A stretch of 16,450 bases of DNA. It comes from an uncultured Collinsella sp. GTDB taxonomy: Bacteria > Actinomycetota > Coriobacteriia > Coriobacteriales > Coriobacteriaceae. The notes beneath the pieces were generated by a model. The model saw only the letters and a program-made list of their open reading frames with translations, had not been told where the DNA came from and ran no database searches. The stretch covers positions 1 to 16,450 of the forward strand of contig UQNC01000042.1 in assembly GCA_900542175.1 (NCBI GenBank). The letters are read 5' to 3'. Positions 1 to 6,719 of this stretch are shown here, one piece after another; position 1 is the first letter of the stretch, and the number at the start of each line of letters is the position of its first letter. Made by a program: the position numbers and the translations under genes.

Positions 1-300
1 CTGCCGCAGGTCGAGCCCTCGGCACCCACGCATGTGATCGGCCGCAACACGCGCGAGGCCATGCGTTCGGGCGTGGTTCTGGGCGAGGTGGCCCGCATCG
101 ACGGCATGCTCGACATGGTGCTCGCCGAGATGCGCGCGACCAAGGCCGCGGGGGAGGGCGACGTGCCCATCGTCATTACCGGCGACGATGCCGAGGCGCT
201 CGCGTCGCTGGTCGGCCACAGCCTGACGGTAGACGACGCGCTGACGTTGCGAGGACTCGCCGAGCTCTACCGCATCAACCAAAAGCCCCGCCGCGTGTAA
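1..300 (+). CDS. coaX: Type III pantothenate kinase, C-terminal part (5' end outside window)
   Basis: The frame is open from base 1 to TAA at 298-300 and gives the last 99 residues. The segment VIGRNTREAMRSGVVLGEV, followed by a glycine/alanine-rich helix, a VPIVITGDDAEAL strand and a final DALTLRGLAELYRIN, matches the C-terminal part of CoaX enzymes (usually IGxNTxxAMxSGxxxG, then an ATGG-like strand, then LTLxGLxxIYxxN). CoaX phosphorylates pantothenate with ATP, the first committed step of coenzyme A synthesis, in the cytoplasm, and belongs to the ASKHA fold. The usual ATGG turn reads ITGDD here, a mild divergence. The N-terminal phosphate-binding part lies upstream of the window, so activity cannot be judged. 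No convincing T-tailed terminator follows; a GC-rich inverted repeat (307-311 with 325-329) lies soon after the stop. Confidence 0.85.
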   Translation: MPQVEPSAPTHVIGRNTREAMRSGVVLGEVARIDGMLDMVLAEMRATKAAGEGDVPIVITGDDAEALASLVGHSLTVDDALTLRGLAELYRINQKPRRV

Positions 301-342
301 AAGTGAGGGCGCCGGTGGGACAAACGCCCCCCACCTTTCACC

Positions 343-351
343 TGCTACAAT
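343..351 (+). promoter_or_regulatory. Possible extended -10 promoter for the dCMP deaminase gene
   Basis: TGCTACAAT at 343-351 fits an extended -10 (TGn followed by TACAAT, 5 of 6 to TATAAT). No good -35 hexamer sits 16-18 bases upstream, which extended -10 promoters tolerate. It lies about 35 bases before the chosen start and beyond the coaX stop, so a separate transcript for the next gene is plausible. Confidence 0.4.
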
Positions 352-385
352 GGGTCAAACTATTGCGATTACGGAGGTGTCTGCC

Positions 386-910
386 ATGTCGGACGATCTT
401 CATCAAACTTCGTCAGGCAAGCGCCTGGACGTCATTAGCTGGGACGAGTTCTTTATGAGCGTGGCCATCGCCGCACAGCGCCGCAGTAAGGACCCCAACA
501 CGCAGGTGGGTGCGTGCATCGCCAGCACCAACCACCGCATCCTTTCGGTGGGCTACAACGGCACACCCTCGGCGCTTAACGACGACTTTTTCCCGTGGGG
601 TACGAGCGACGACCCGCTACAGGACAAGCACAACTACGTGGTGCATGCCGAGGCCAATGCCGTGCTCAACTACCGTGGCTCGCTCAAGGACCTCGAGGGT
701 TCCACGGTCTACGTCACGCTGTTCCCGTGCCACGACTGCGCCAAAATCCTGGCGCAGGTGGGCGTGGGCGAGGTCGTCTACCTGGACAATAAGTACGCCG
801 ACACTGATGATGGACGCATCAGCCGCCGCATCCTCGACTCCTGCGGCATCAGCTACCGCCAGGTTATCGTCGATGTTCACATCGGCACCGAGGGGCAGGC
901 TCAGCAGTAG
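386..910 (+). CDS. Deoxycytidylate (dCMP) deaminase family protein
   Basis: The 174-residue protein belongs to the zinc-dependent cytidine/deoxycytidylate deaminase fold. HAE at residues 87-89 supplies a zinc histidine and the proton-shuttling glutamate; PCHDC at 114-118 supplies the two zinc cysteines (C115, C118). DPNTQVGACI (36-45) and GYNGTP (56-61) are the substrate-pocket motifs typical of dCMP deaminases (ComEB type) rather than free cytidine deaminases. The expected reaction is dCMP to dUMP plus ammonia, feeding thymidylate synthesis in the cytoplasm. The start is ATG 386 because GGAGG at 373-377 is spaced 8 bases from it; an in-frame ATG at 350 lacks a ribosome site and overlaps the probable -10 element. 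The acidic, Gln-rich C-terminal tail looks disordered. Substrate preference (dCMP against a modified nucleotide) is inferred from the family. Confidence 0.9.
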   Translation: MSDDLHQTSSGKRLDVISWDEFFMSVAIAAQRRSKDPNTQVGACIASTNHRILSVGYNGTPSALNDDFFPWGTSDDPLQDKHNYVVHAEANAVLNYRGSLKDLEGSTVYVTLFPCHDCAKILAQVGVGEVVYLDNKYADTDDGRISRRILDSCGISYRQVIVDVHIGTEGQAQQ

Positions 911-1082
911 CGCGTGGCAACGCCAGCTGGCAACAAAAGGCGGCCAAAAGAGCCCCGTCCCAAATTGACTACTCGTGAAAGTCGCGTCTGCGCGCATGGA
1001 CGGCTCGTGAGCGGGTACACGGCTGTAGTAACATAGCTTCTGTCCGCGGGCGCGCCCGCGTAATTGTGAGAAAGGAGCCCCT

Positions 1083-1361
1083 GTGGCTGTTAACGAAGAG
1101 CTGCTTAAGAAGGTTCTTGAAGAGATTCGCCCCAATCTGCAGGCCGACGGCGGCGATATGGAGTATGTGGGCGTTGACGACGAGGGCGTCGTCAAACTGG
1201 AGCTGCAGGGCGCTTGCGCCGGCTGCCCCATGAGCTCGCTGACCCTGTCCATGGGTATCGAGCGCATCCTGAAGGAGCATGTGCCCGGCGTTACCCGCGT
1301 TGAGCAGGTCAATGCTTCCGGCGAGGCCGAGGACCTGTACGACGAGTACGCGCCGTTCTAA
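1083..1361 (+). CDS. NifU C-terminal domain (Nfu-type) iron-sulfur scaffold protein
   Basis: A 92-residue single-domain protein. Residues 5-75 match the NifU C-terminal / Nfu domain: an N-terminal helix, IRPNLQADGGDMEYV (residues 16-29), and a CAGC cluster motif at residues 45-48 inside LQGACAGCPMSS, then a helix ending in VPGVTRVEQV. Nfu proteins dimerise through the CxxC pair to hold a transient Fe-S cluster and pass it to apo-proteins in the cytoplasm. The start is GTG 1083, supported by AAAGGAG at 1071-1077 with 5-base spacing; the next in-frame Met is too far inside. The C-terminal EAEDLYDEYAPF is a short acidic tail. No other Fe-S assembly gene is in view, so it appears to be a stand-alone unit. 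A hairpin terminator follows before lgt. Confidence 0.9.
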   Translation: MAVNEELLKKVLEEIRPNLQADGGDMEYVGVDDEGVVKLELQGACAGCPMSSLTLSMGIERILKEHVPGVTRVEQVNASGEAEDLYDEYAPF

Positions 1362-1410
1362 GATGCGAAAGCTGCGGACGGCATACTCCGCATAGACGTT
1401 ACGCCCAAAT

Positions 1411-1445
1411 ATGCGGCTGCGAGCGCAAGGCCCGCGGCCGCATTT
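1411..1445 (+). terminator. Hairpin between the Nfu gene and lgt; terminator or attenuator
   Basis: Bases 1411-1421 pair with 1433-1443 (ATGCGGC with GCCGCAT, extended by a G-U and three more pairs). The T tail is short (TTTGT). It lies just before the lgt ribosome site, so it could end the Nfu transcript or sit in the lgt leader. Bases 1411-1416 can also pair with 1388-1393, which competes with this hairpin. Confidence 0.5.
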
Positions 1446-1470
1446 GTATGTAGGGAGTAGGAGGGTCGAC

Positions 1471-2292
1471 ATGCTCAACGACTTCTACCATATGCTTGAT
1501 CCCGTCGCGATTTCGGCGGGGCCCATCACGATTTACTGGTATGGTCTGGCCTATGTGGTCGGTGCCCTGCTCACGGCGGTCGTCATGTACCGCACGCAGC
1601 GTCGCTGGGGCTTTAGCATCACGATTGACGACCTGACGAGTGTCGTGGTCGGCGTGGTCTTTGGCCTTATCATTGGCGCCCGTCTGTTCTACGTCATCTT
1701 TTACGGCGACGGCTACTACTGGGCGCACCCGCTCGAGATCTTTGCCACCAACGAGGGCGGCATGAGCTTCCACGGTGGCCTGGTCGGCGGCATCTTGGGC
1801 GGCATCATCGTGTGCCGCATGTATAAGCTCGATGCATGGACGTTGGCCGATCTTGCCGTCATTGGCGCTCCGCTGGCCCTGTGCCTGGGCCGTTGTGCCA
1901 ACTTTGTCAACGGTGAGCTGTGGGGCAAGCCGACCGATCTGCCCTGGGGCGTGGTCTTCGGTGGCACCGCGGGCGATATGTCGCGTCACCCCTCCCAGCT
2001 CTACGAGGCATTTCTTGAGGGCATTGTGCTCTTTTGCATTCTGCAGGTGCTCAGCCGCAAAAAGCCGCTGCTGCCCCAGGGCACGTTTATGGGCGTGTTT
2101 GTGATGGGTTACGGCATCGTCCGCTTCCTCGTCGAGTTCGTGCGCGTGCCCGACGCCCAGCTTGGCTATCTGCTGGGCGGCGTCATCACGATGGGTCAGC
2201 TGCTGAGCCTTCCGCTCGTTATTGCGGGCCTGGCGCTCATCATCTTCGCCCGACACCGCAATCGCCCCCAGCGCATCTACCTCGACGCTTAA
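1471..2292 (+). CDS. lgt: Phosphatidylglycerol--prolipoprotein diacylglyceryl transferase
   Basis: The 273-residue polytopic membrane enzyme transfers diacylglycerol from phosphatidylglycerol to the lipobox cysteine of prolipoproteins, the first step of bacterial lipoprotein maturation. Diagnostic segments are visible: IYWYGLAYVVGALL (21-34), MSFHGGLVGG (98-107, with the essential-type H101), the Lgt signature GRCANFVNGELWG (140-152, with R141, N144, N147, E149), RHPSQLYEAFLEG (172-184), and GIVRFLVEFVR near 215-225. About seven hydrophobic stretches fit the family topology and the length is normal. The start is ATG 1471, supported by GGAGGG at 1460-1465 and 5-base spacing; an upstream in-frame Met at 1411 lies in the hairpin and lacks a ribosome site. 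The stop codon overlaps the outer arm of a hairpin repeat. Confidence 0.97.
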   Translation: MLNDFYHMLDPVAISAGPITIYWYGLAYVVGALLTAVVMYRTQRRWGFSITIDDLTSVVVGVVFGLIIGARLFYVIFYGDGYYWAHPLEIFATNEGGMSFHGGLVGGILGGIIVCRMYKLDAWTLADLAVIGAPLALCLGRCANFVNGELWGKPTDLPWGVVFGGTAGDMSRHPSQLYEAFLEGIVLFCILQVLSRKKPLLPQGTFMGVFVMGYGIVRFLVEFVRVPDAQLGYLLGGVITMGQLLSLPLVIAGLALIIFARHRNRPQRIYLDA

Positions 2293-2337
2293 CCACCACA
2301 TACGACCACAAAGGGGACAGGCACTTTTGTGGTGGTT
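2291..2337 (+). repeat. Loop-conserved hairpin repeat, copy A (abuts lgt stop)
   Basis: An inner 8-bp stem (2305-2312 with 2326-2333, ACCACAAA/TTTGTGGT) encloses a 13-base loop GGGGACAGGCACT (2313-2325). An outer perfect 10-bp inverted repeat (2291-2300 with 2328-2337) is an alternative pairing that starts inside the lgt stop codon (2290-2292). The loop matches those of the copies near 2379, 4623, 7234 and 9926; the stem does not. Confidence 0.75.
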
Positions 2338-2378
2338 TGCTGGGCAACGATGACAGAACCGTAACGTTTCCCCAGATA

Positions 2379-2417
2379 AAACCTGCCAAAATAAACCTGT
2401 CCCTTTTTGGCAGGTTT
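2379..2417 (-). repeat. Loop-conserved hairpin repeat, copy B (inverted relative to A)
   Basis: A perfect 13-bp stem (2379-2391 with 2405-2417) encloses 13 bases which on the minus strand read AGGGACAGGTTTA. Together with 6 further bases, the segment 2373-2410 is the reverse complement of 7240-7277 with a single mismatch, so the two are recent copies of one element. It ends 20 bases before the start codon of the next gene and is part of its leader. Confidence 0.8.
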
Positions 2418-2437
2418 CTAGAAAGGCTCTTTGGACT

Positions 2438-4621
2438 GTGAAGGATTCCGACCTCTCCACAACGGCTGCGCGCGACGCTGCCCGCATCGTCTGGTTTAAG
2501 CGCTACCCCGCCAAGCAGACGCTCGCCGCATTTCTGCTCGCGCTGTTGGCGACCACGGCGTTTTCCATCGATCCCGCCCCGGTGTCGAGCAACGCAGTCT
2601 TGGCGATTGACCCCAAAGCCTCGGGCATGCTGTACGTGTGCTACGAGGTGCTCCTCTCGTTTGCCGGCCATACCGACGCGGTCATGCTGCTTGCGCTTGC
2701 CTGCCTGCTCACGCTGCCGTTTCGCTACGTATTCTTTGGCCGTGGCGACACCTGGCGCCCATCGATTATTCTGCCGTCGCTGTTTTTCGCCATCTGCATG
2801 GTGTTCGGCCGCAGCTACGACCTCGCCGACTCGGCCGAGATTGTTCTTGGCGACAAGGCCCGCATCATCTGCGCCTGGATTGGCGGCGCGGGCTGGATGC
2901 TCTTGGCGATCGTTGCCTTCTACCTGGCTTTTGAGTGTCTAGATTGGCTGAGCTCTCGGCGCATTCCGTTTTCCGAAGCGCACTTTGGCCGCGTATGGCG
3001 TGTGGCTCACGCCGTGCTCTCGGCCCATCCCTTTGCCGGGCCCTTCCTGGTGCTTATGATCGCCTGGGCGCCCACGCTCATCGCTTCGCTGCCCGGCCTT
3101 TTTATGGGAGATACGGGTGCGCAGATTCGCCAGTGGTTTAACTATCCCAACGGCACGAGCGACTACCTGCGCCTACTCAACCCCAACGTGCTGCTCAACG
3201 GGCATCATCCCGTAGTGCACACGGCCATTATCGGCTCGTGCGTTCAACTGGGGCTTTCGCTGTTCAACAGCGCTAACGCGGGCCTCATCATCTATACCTG
3301 CGCTCAATTTGTCATCACGGCTGCCTGCATGGCCTATTCCATTTCGTCGCTGCGCAAACTGGGCGTGAGCCTGCCGGTTCGCGGTGCGATCCTGCTGTTC
3401 TTTGCGTTTATGCCGATGTTCTCTAACTACGCGGCGTTGCTCACCAAAGACGTGCTCTTTGCCGACGCGTTTTTGGTGCTGCTGGTACAGACCGTCAAGC
3501 TCGTGGCATGTGGCTTGCCCCGTCGTGATGCCAATGCCGAGCGTGCGGGCGAACAGAGGCCCGTGCTCTTTGCGCGCCACGACTGGCTGTTGCTTGCGCT
3601 GGCTGCCATGGGTTCCACGTTTTTGCGCAATGGCGGTCTGGTCTTTCCGTTGGCGGCCTGCGTGATTGCGGCGGCGTTTTGCGCATGGGATGTACATGTC
3701 GCCCGTCGTGCGGCTAAGCAGACGGGCACCGCGGTCTCATGCGCCACGCCGCGCTTCCGCTGGGTTGGCGTCCTCGCGGTGCTCGCACTCTGCCTTGCCT
3801 CTAATATGTACTTCACCAAGGTCTTTATGCCGGCGCACGACATTACGCCCGGCTCCAAACGCGAAATCCTCTCGATTCCGTTCCAACAGACGGCTCGTTT
3901 CGTCCAAAAGCACGACGGCCTCAACTCGGGCGTCAACCCCACGGTAAAGGAGGACGGCACCATCGTGGAGGCTCCTTGCGACGGCTTGGTGACCGACGAG
4001 GAGCGCGCCGTGATCGACCGGGTGCTCAAGTACGAGAATCTGGGCCGCCGTTACAACCCGGATAAGTCGGATGCCGTCAAGAACTGCTTTAACGAGTACG
4101 CCTCGCAGGAGGACATCAAGGCCTATTTTGAGGTCTGGGCGCAGATGTTCAAAAAGGATCCCGAGTGCTATATCTCGGCGCTCATCAATAACTATTACGG
4201 CTACTTTTATCCGAGCGCGCGCGATGCCTGGGTCTACAGCACGGCGCGTAGTGCCGAGATCATGGCGCGTCCCGACAACCTCAAGTACTTCGACTTCCAT
4301 CCGGTTGACAGCAACGTGGTGCGCTGGTGCGACCACCTGATCAATCTGTACCGTGTGGCGGTGCAGCGCATCCCGTTTATTTCGCTCACCATGAGCTCGG
4401 CCACCTATGTGTGGATTATGATCGCCGTGGTGGTCTACCTGCTGCGTCGTCATTCATGGCGTGCGCTGGCGATCTGGGTGCCGCTGTTGGGCGTGCTCGC
4501 CGTGTGCCTGATTGGTCCGTGCAACGGCTCGACCTACATGCGCTACCTGTATCCGGTCATCGCCTGCATGCCCTTCGCCATCGGCGCCACCGTCACCCGC
4601 AGTGACTTCCTCTGGTCCTAA
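2438..4621 (+). CDS. Large polytopic membrane protein, DUF6020-like
   Basis: A 727-residue integral membrane protein. After a short charged N-terminus (to about residue 26) come many hydrophobic segments (about 27-43, 66-95, 108-124, 143-166, 200-222, 262-300, 315-350, then more to about 470). A soluble region of about 180 residues follows (roughly 475-650) with conserved-looking cysteines, then terminal membrane helices (about 655-720). The loop LFMGDTGAQIRQWFNYP (221-237) with D225, and NGHHPVVHT (254-262), resemble the acidic first loop and HP motif of GT-C type, polyprenyl-phosphate-sugar-using membrane enzymes; this fits my recollection of DUF6020 proteins of Collinsella and relatives. 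A role in cell-surface glycosylation is inference only. The start is GTG 2438; the only ribosome site candidate is a weak GAAAGG (2421-2426) spaced 11 bases, suggesting modest translation. A hairpin repeat lies directly upstream and another one base after the stop. Confidence 0.8.
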   Translation: MKDSDLSTTAARDAARIVWFKRYPAKQTLAAFLLALLATTAFSIDPAPVSSNAVLAIDPKASGMLYVCYEVLLSFAGHTDAVMLLALACLLTLPFRYVFFGRGDTWRPSIILPSLFFAICMVFGRSYDLADSAEIVLGDKARIICAWIGGAGWMLLAIVAFYLAFECLDWLSSRRIPFSEAHFGRVWRVAHAVLSAHPFAGPFLVLMIAWAPTLIASLPGLFMGDTGAQIRQWFNYPNGTSDYLRLLNPNVLLNGHHPVVHTAIIGSCVQLGLSLFNSANAGLIIYTCAQFVITAACMAYSISSLRKLGVSLPVRGAILLFFAFMPMFSNYAALLTKDVLFADAFLVLLVQTVKLVACGLPRRDANAERAGEQRPVLFARHDWLLLALAAMGSTFLRNGGLVFPLAACVIAAAFCAWDVHVARRAAKQTGTAVSCATPRFRWVGVLAVLALCLASNMYFTKVFMPAHDITPGSKREILSIPFQQTARFVQKHDGLNSGVNPTVKEDGTIVEAPCDGLVTDEERAVIDRVLKYENLGRRYNPDKSDAVKNCFNEYASQEDIKAYFEVWAQMFKKDPECYISALINNYYGYFYPSARDAWVYSTARSAEIMARPDNLKYFDFHPVDSNVVRWCDHLINLYRVAVQRIPFISLTMSSATYVWIMIAVVVYLLRRHSWRALAIWVPLLGVLAVCLIGPCNGSTYMRYLYPVIACMPFAIGATVTRSDFLWS

Positions 4622-4622
4622 C

Positions 4623-4655
4623 TTGGTGCATTGGGGTCAGGTCTCTTTGCACCAA
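4623..4655 (+). repeat. Loop-conserved hairpin repeat, copy D
   Basis: A perfect 8-bp stem (TTGGTGCA 4623-4630 with TGCACCAA 4648-4655) encloses a loop whose central 13 bases, GGGGTCAGGTCTC (4633-4645), match the core of the other copies (A to T at one core position). It begins one base after the stop codon of the membrane protein gene. Confidence 0.65.
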
Positions 4656-4656
4656 A

Positions 4657-4687
4657 GGGGGCATCATCACGACGCCTTCATTTTTTT
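4657..4687 (+). terminator. Weak intrinsic terminator with seven-T tract
   Basis: A short stem (4657-4662 with 4674-4679, including two G-U pairs) is followed by A and TTTTTTT (4681-4687). The stem is weak, but the T tract is the best in this gap and lies 60 bases after the membrane protein stop. The preceding repeat hairpin may assist. Confidence 0.4.
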
Positions 4688-4737
4688 GTTTATCTCACAG
4701 GCCAGTAGGTATATCATTTATAGCGTTTGTTTATATT
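4686..4737 (+). promoter_or_regulatory. AT-rich probable promoter region of yebC
   Basis: This stretch is strikingly AT-rich against its surroundings. TTGTTT (4686-4691) and TATATC (4710-4715) are spaced 18 bases; TATATT at 4732-4737 is a second -10 candidate. It lies 50-100 bases before the yebC start. Which hexamers are used cannot be told. Confidence 0.4.
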
Positions 4738-4786
4738 GCCCGAGCATCTGCGCTGGGCTTTAGGTCGAAACCGATAGGAGACACGT

Positions 4787-5593
4787 ATGTCCGGACACTC
4801 TAAGTGGGCCACAACCAAGCATCGTAAGGGCGCGCAGGACGCCAAGCGTTCCGCCCTCTTCTCCAAGCTCAGCCGCAACATCACTGTTGCTGCCCGTCTC
4901 GGCGGTGACCCGCTGCCCGAGAACAACGCCAGCCTCGCCGCTGCCGTTGCCAAGGCCAAGGCTCAGTCCATGCCTAAGGACAAGATCAAGTCCGCTATTG
5001 ACAAGGCTTTTGGTTCGGGTGCTGACGCCGCCGTCTACGAGAACATCGTGTACGAGGGCTACGGTCCCGCCGGTGTCGCCGTCTACGTCGACTGCCTGAC
5101 CGACAACCGCAACCGTACCGCCGCTGATGTCCGTTCCGCCTTCTCCCACGCTGGTGGCAACCTGGGCACCTCCGGCTCCGTCGCCTTCCAGTTTGAGCGC
5201 AAGGGCCAGATCGTCGTCGCCAAGGAGATCTTGGACGAGAACGCCAAGAAGGAGACCATGATCGCCAACGGTGCTGCCGGTGACGAGGATGAGTTCATGA
5301 TGGCCATCGCCGAGGCCGGTGGCGAGGACTACGAGGATGCCGGCGAGGAGTGGATCGTCTGGACTGCTGCCAACGACGTCATGGCTGTCTCCAAGGCGCT
5401 CGAGGAGCAGGGCATCCAGGTCAAGGGTTCCGAGACCACCATGGTCCCGACCACCCCGACCGAGGTCTCCGGTACCGACGCCAAGAAGGTCCAGCGCCTC
5501 ATCGACCGTCTTGAGGAGCTCGACGACGTCCAGGATGTTTACAGCACCATGGACATGACCGACGAGGTCATCGCTGCCCTCGAGGAGGAGTAG
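4787..5593 (+). CDS. yebC: YebC/TACO1-family translation or regulatory protein
   Basis: The 268-residue protein opens with MSGHSKWATTKHRKGAQDAKRSA, broken here as MSGHSKWATTKHR at residues 1-13, the YebC family hallmark. The N-terminal helical domain reaches about residue 78 (MPKDKIKSAIDKAF at 58-71), followed by YENIVYEGYGPAGVAVYVDCLTDN starting near residue 84 and GGNLGTSGSVAFQF near 123-136, all typical. The last residues, DDVQDVYSTMDM and on, are also canonical. Family members were long annotated as transcriptional regulators; more recent work links them to relief of ribosome stalling at proline-rich stretches, and TACO1 is the mitochondrial homologue. The protein is cytoplasmic and slightly longer than the usual 240-250 residues. 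ATG 4787 is supported by TAGGAG (4775-4780) at 6-base spacing. Codon use is strongly biased, like groEL, suggesting high expression. It appears monocistronic, ending at a strong terminator. Confidence 0.95.
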   Translation: MSGHSKWATTKHRKGAQDAKRSALFSKLSRNITVAARLGGDPLPENNASLAAAVAKAKAQSMPKDKIKSAIDKAFGSGADAAVYENIVYEGYGPAGVAVYVDCLTDNRNRTAADVRSAFSHAGGNLGTSGSVAFQFERKGQIVVAKEILDENAKKETMIANGAAGDEDEFMMAIAEAGGEDYEDAGEEWIVWTAANDVMAVSKALEEQGIQVKGSETTMVPTTPTEVSGTDAKKVQRLIDRLEELDDVQDVYSTMDMTDEVIAALEEE

Positions 5594-5662
5594 CGCCCGC
5601 ACGGGTTAAGCCGTGCATATCTGGGCATAATGAAGCGAGCATGCAAGCCTCGTGGAATAGAT

Positions 5663-5705
5663 GAGCCGGATCCGCGTGCGTAGAGCACCGGACCCGGCTC
5701 TTTTA
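5663..5705 (+). terminator. Intrinsic terminator of yebC
   Basis: A 12-position stem (GAGCCGGATCCG at 5663-5674, reverse complement at 5689-5700, one A-C mismatch) with a 14-base loop is followed by TTTTAT. It stands 70 bases after the yebC stop. Confidence 0.8.
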
Positions 5706-5709
5706 TAAT
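5704..5709 (+). promoter_or_regulatory. Consensus -10 hexamer overlapping the terminator T tract
   Basis: TATAAT at 5704-5709 is a perfect -10, about 50 bases upstream of the amaP start. The hexamer 17 bases upstream (TAGAGC, inside the terminator stem) is a poor -35. If it is used, the yebC terminator and amaP promoter overlap. Confidence 0.4.
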
Positions 5710-5759
5710 GATGCGAACCGTTCTGCATTTCGAGAGCCGAGATTTGAAGGGAGCGCCGC

Positions 5760-6305
5760 GTGCGCGTACTCAAACGAGCCCTAGCGATCGTGTATCTTGC
5801 CGCCACCATCGTGGCACTGGGTACGCTTGTCTGCCAGTTTTGGGGGCCGTATACGTATCGCTTTATGCTGCTGATGCGCGACCCCATGCCGCGCATCGTC
5901 GTGACGGCGTGCGCCGGCGTCGTGGCGATCGGCGTACTGCTGAGCTTTTTCCGCCTGATGTTCGCCCGTCGCGAACCGTCCTGCGTGCATCCGGCGGGGG
6001 AGCGCAATATCGAGGTTACCCTTGCGGCGCTTTCTTCGTGCGCCAGGGTTGCTGCCGAGCGCGACGACCGCGTGATGGTCGAGCATGTCGAGGCTCGCGT
6101 CCAAGGCCCCGACGATTCGCACGTCCGTTTTAAGGTCGAGGCTATCGCGCTTGACGATAAGGACGTGGCATCTCTGGCTACCGCGATGCAGCAGCGCATC
6201 GAGAAGGCCTGCGACACCATGCTCGGCGCGCCGGGTACGACCGCGCGCGTCCGTTTTTTGCCGTCCAAGACTACCGTCCAGACCGTGGAGGTTTCCGGTG
6301 AGTGA
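5760..6305 (+). CDS. amaP: AmaP-like alkaline shock response membrane anchor protein
   Basis: The 181-residue protein has two N-terminal membrane helices (about 7-27 and 45-66) joined by a short loop, followed by a cytoplasmic domain. In that domain, RNIEVTLAALSSCARVAA (82-99) and a later VRFKVEAIALDDKDV strand fit the Asp23-like domain of AmaP (DUF322-related). Known AmaP proteins tether Asp23 to the membrane and take part in the cell-envelope stress response. Start GTG 5760 has AAGGGAG (5747-5753) at 6-base spacing. It overlaps the next gene by 8 bases, so the two are translationally coupled, and the order amaP, DUF2273, Asp23 is the classic arrangement of Gram-positive bacteria. The sequence is divergent and the assignment leans on this context as well as on topology. 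Confidence 0.8.
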   Translation: MRVLKRALAIVYLAATIVALGTLVCQFWGPYTYRFMLLMRDPMPRIVVTACAGVVAIGVLLSFFRLMFARREPSCVHPAGERNIEVTLAALSSCARVAAERDDRVMVEHVEARVQGPDDSHVRFKVEAIALDDKDVASLATAMQQRIEKACDTMLGAPGTTARVRFLPSKTTVQTVEVSGE

Positions 6306-6675
6306 TACCAATCAAGATAAGACCGCTCGTACGCCGCGCCTGACGATTGACCAGAGCGCCACGTCGGCGAGCGAACCTGTTGATTCCAAAGCAGAGGCAA
6401 CCGAGTTACAAGACGCGGCAGCCGCGGATTTTGACGAGGCTATGGGTCTCATCAAGGGTACGGGCGCTGCCATCTGGAGCTATGCTGTGCGTCATCCCAA
6501 CACCACGCTCGGCGCCGTCGCCGGCTTTATCCTCGCCGTGTTGGTGCTCACGTTGGGCCTGTGGGACACGCTCGTCATTGCATTCTTCGTGCTGATCGGC
6601 GCTGTGATCGGCCAAATTCGCGACGGCGAGAATGGGATCGTCAACTTCTTCGGCCGTCTGTTTAGCGGCCGCTAA
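6298..6675 (+). CDS. DUF2273 family small membrane protein
   Basis: A 125-residue protein. Residues 1-45 are a polar, acidic, probably disordered extension; 46-64 are amphipathic; two membrane helices follow (about 69-88 and 90-106) containing GAVAGFILAVLVLTLGLWDT, then IGAVIGQIRDGENG and a basic/aromatic tail. The pattern of two glycine-rich helices separated by a WDT-like turn and ending in GxxIGxxxD is that of DUF2273 proteins, which are encoded between amaP and asp23 in many Gram-positives and are about 60-70 residues long; the N-terminal extension is unusual. Start GTG 6298 is chosen because GGAGG (6287-6291) lies 6 bases before it within amaP and because it overlaps the amaP stop (6303-6305). 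Function is unknown; a membrane partner of the Asp23 layer is the likely role. Confidence 0.85.
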   Translation: MSDTNQDKTARTPRLTIDQSATSASEPVDSKAEATELQDAAAADFDEAMGLIKGTGAAIWSYAVRHPNTTLGAVAGFILAVLVLTLGLWDTLVIAFFVLIGAVIGQIRDGENGIVNFFGRLFSGR

Positions 6676-6719
6676 TATGTATTCGACTGTCGCATCCGCG
6701 GCAGGCATAAGGAGGAACC

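Noticed and set aside
307..335. GC-rich dyads after coaX containing GGGACA
   Set aside because: The GGGACA is in a different register from the repeat family loop, and no T tract follows, so neither repeat membership nor a terminator is claimed.
945..965. CCCCGTCCC (minus-strand GGGACGGGG) after the dCMP deaminase gene, resembling repeat copy E
   Set aside because: The flanks do not form an inverted repeat with a 13-base loop. At best a decayed copy, so not counted.
4760..5602. 280-codon minus-strand frame opposite yebC
   Set aside because: Shadow of a highly biased gene; repetitive Gly/Asp/Val composition.
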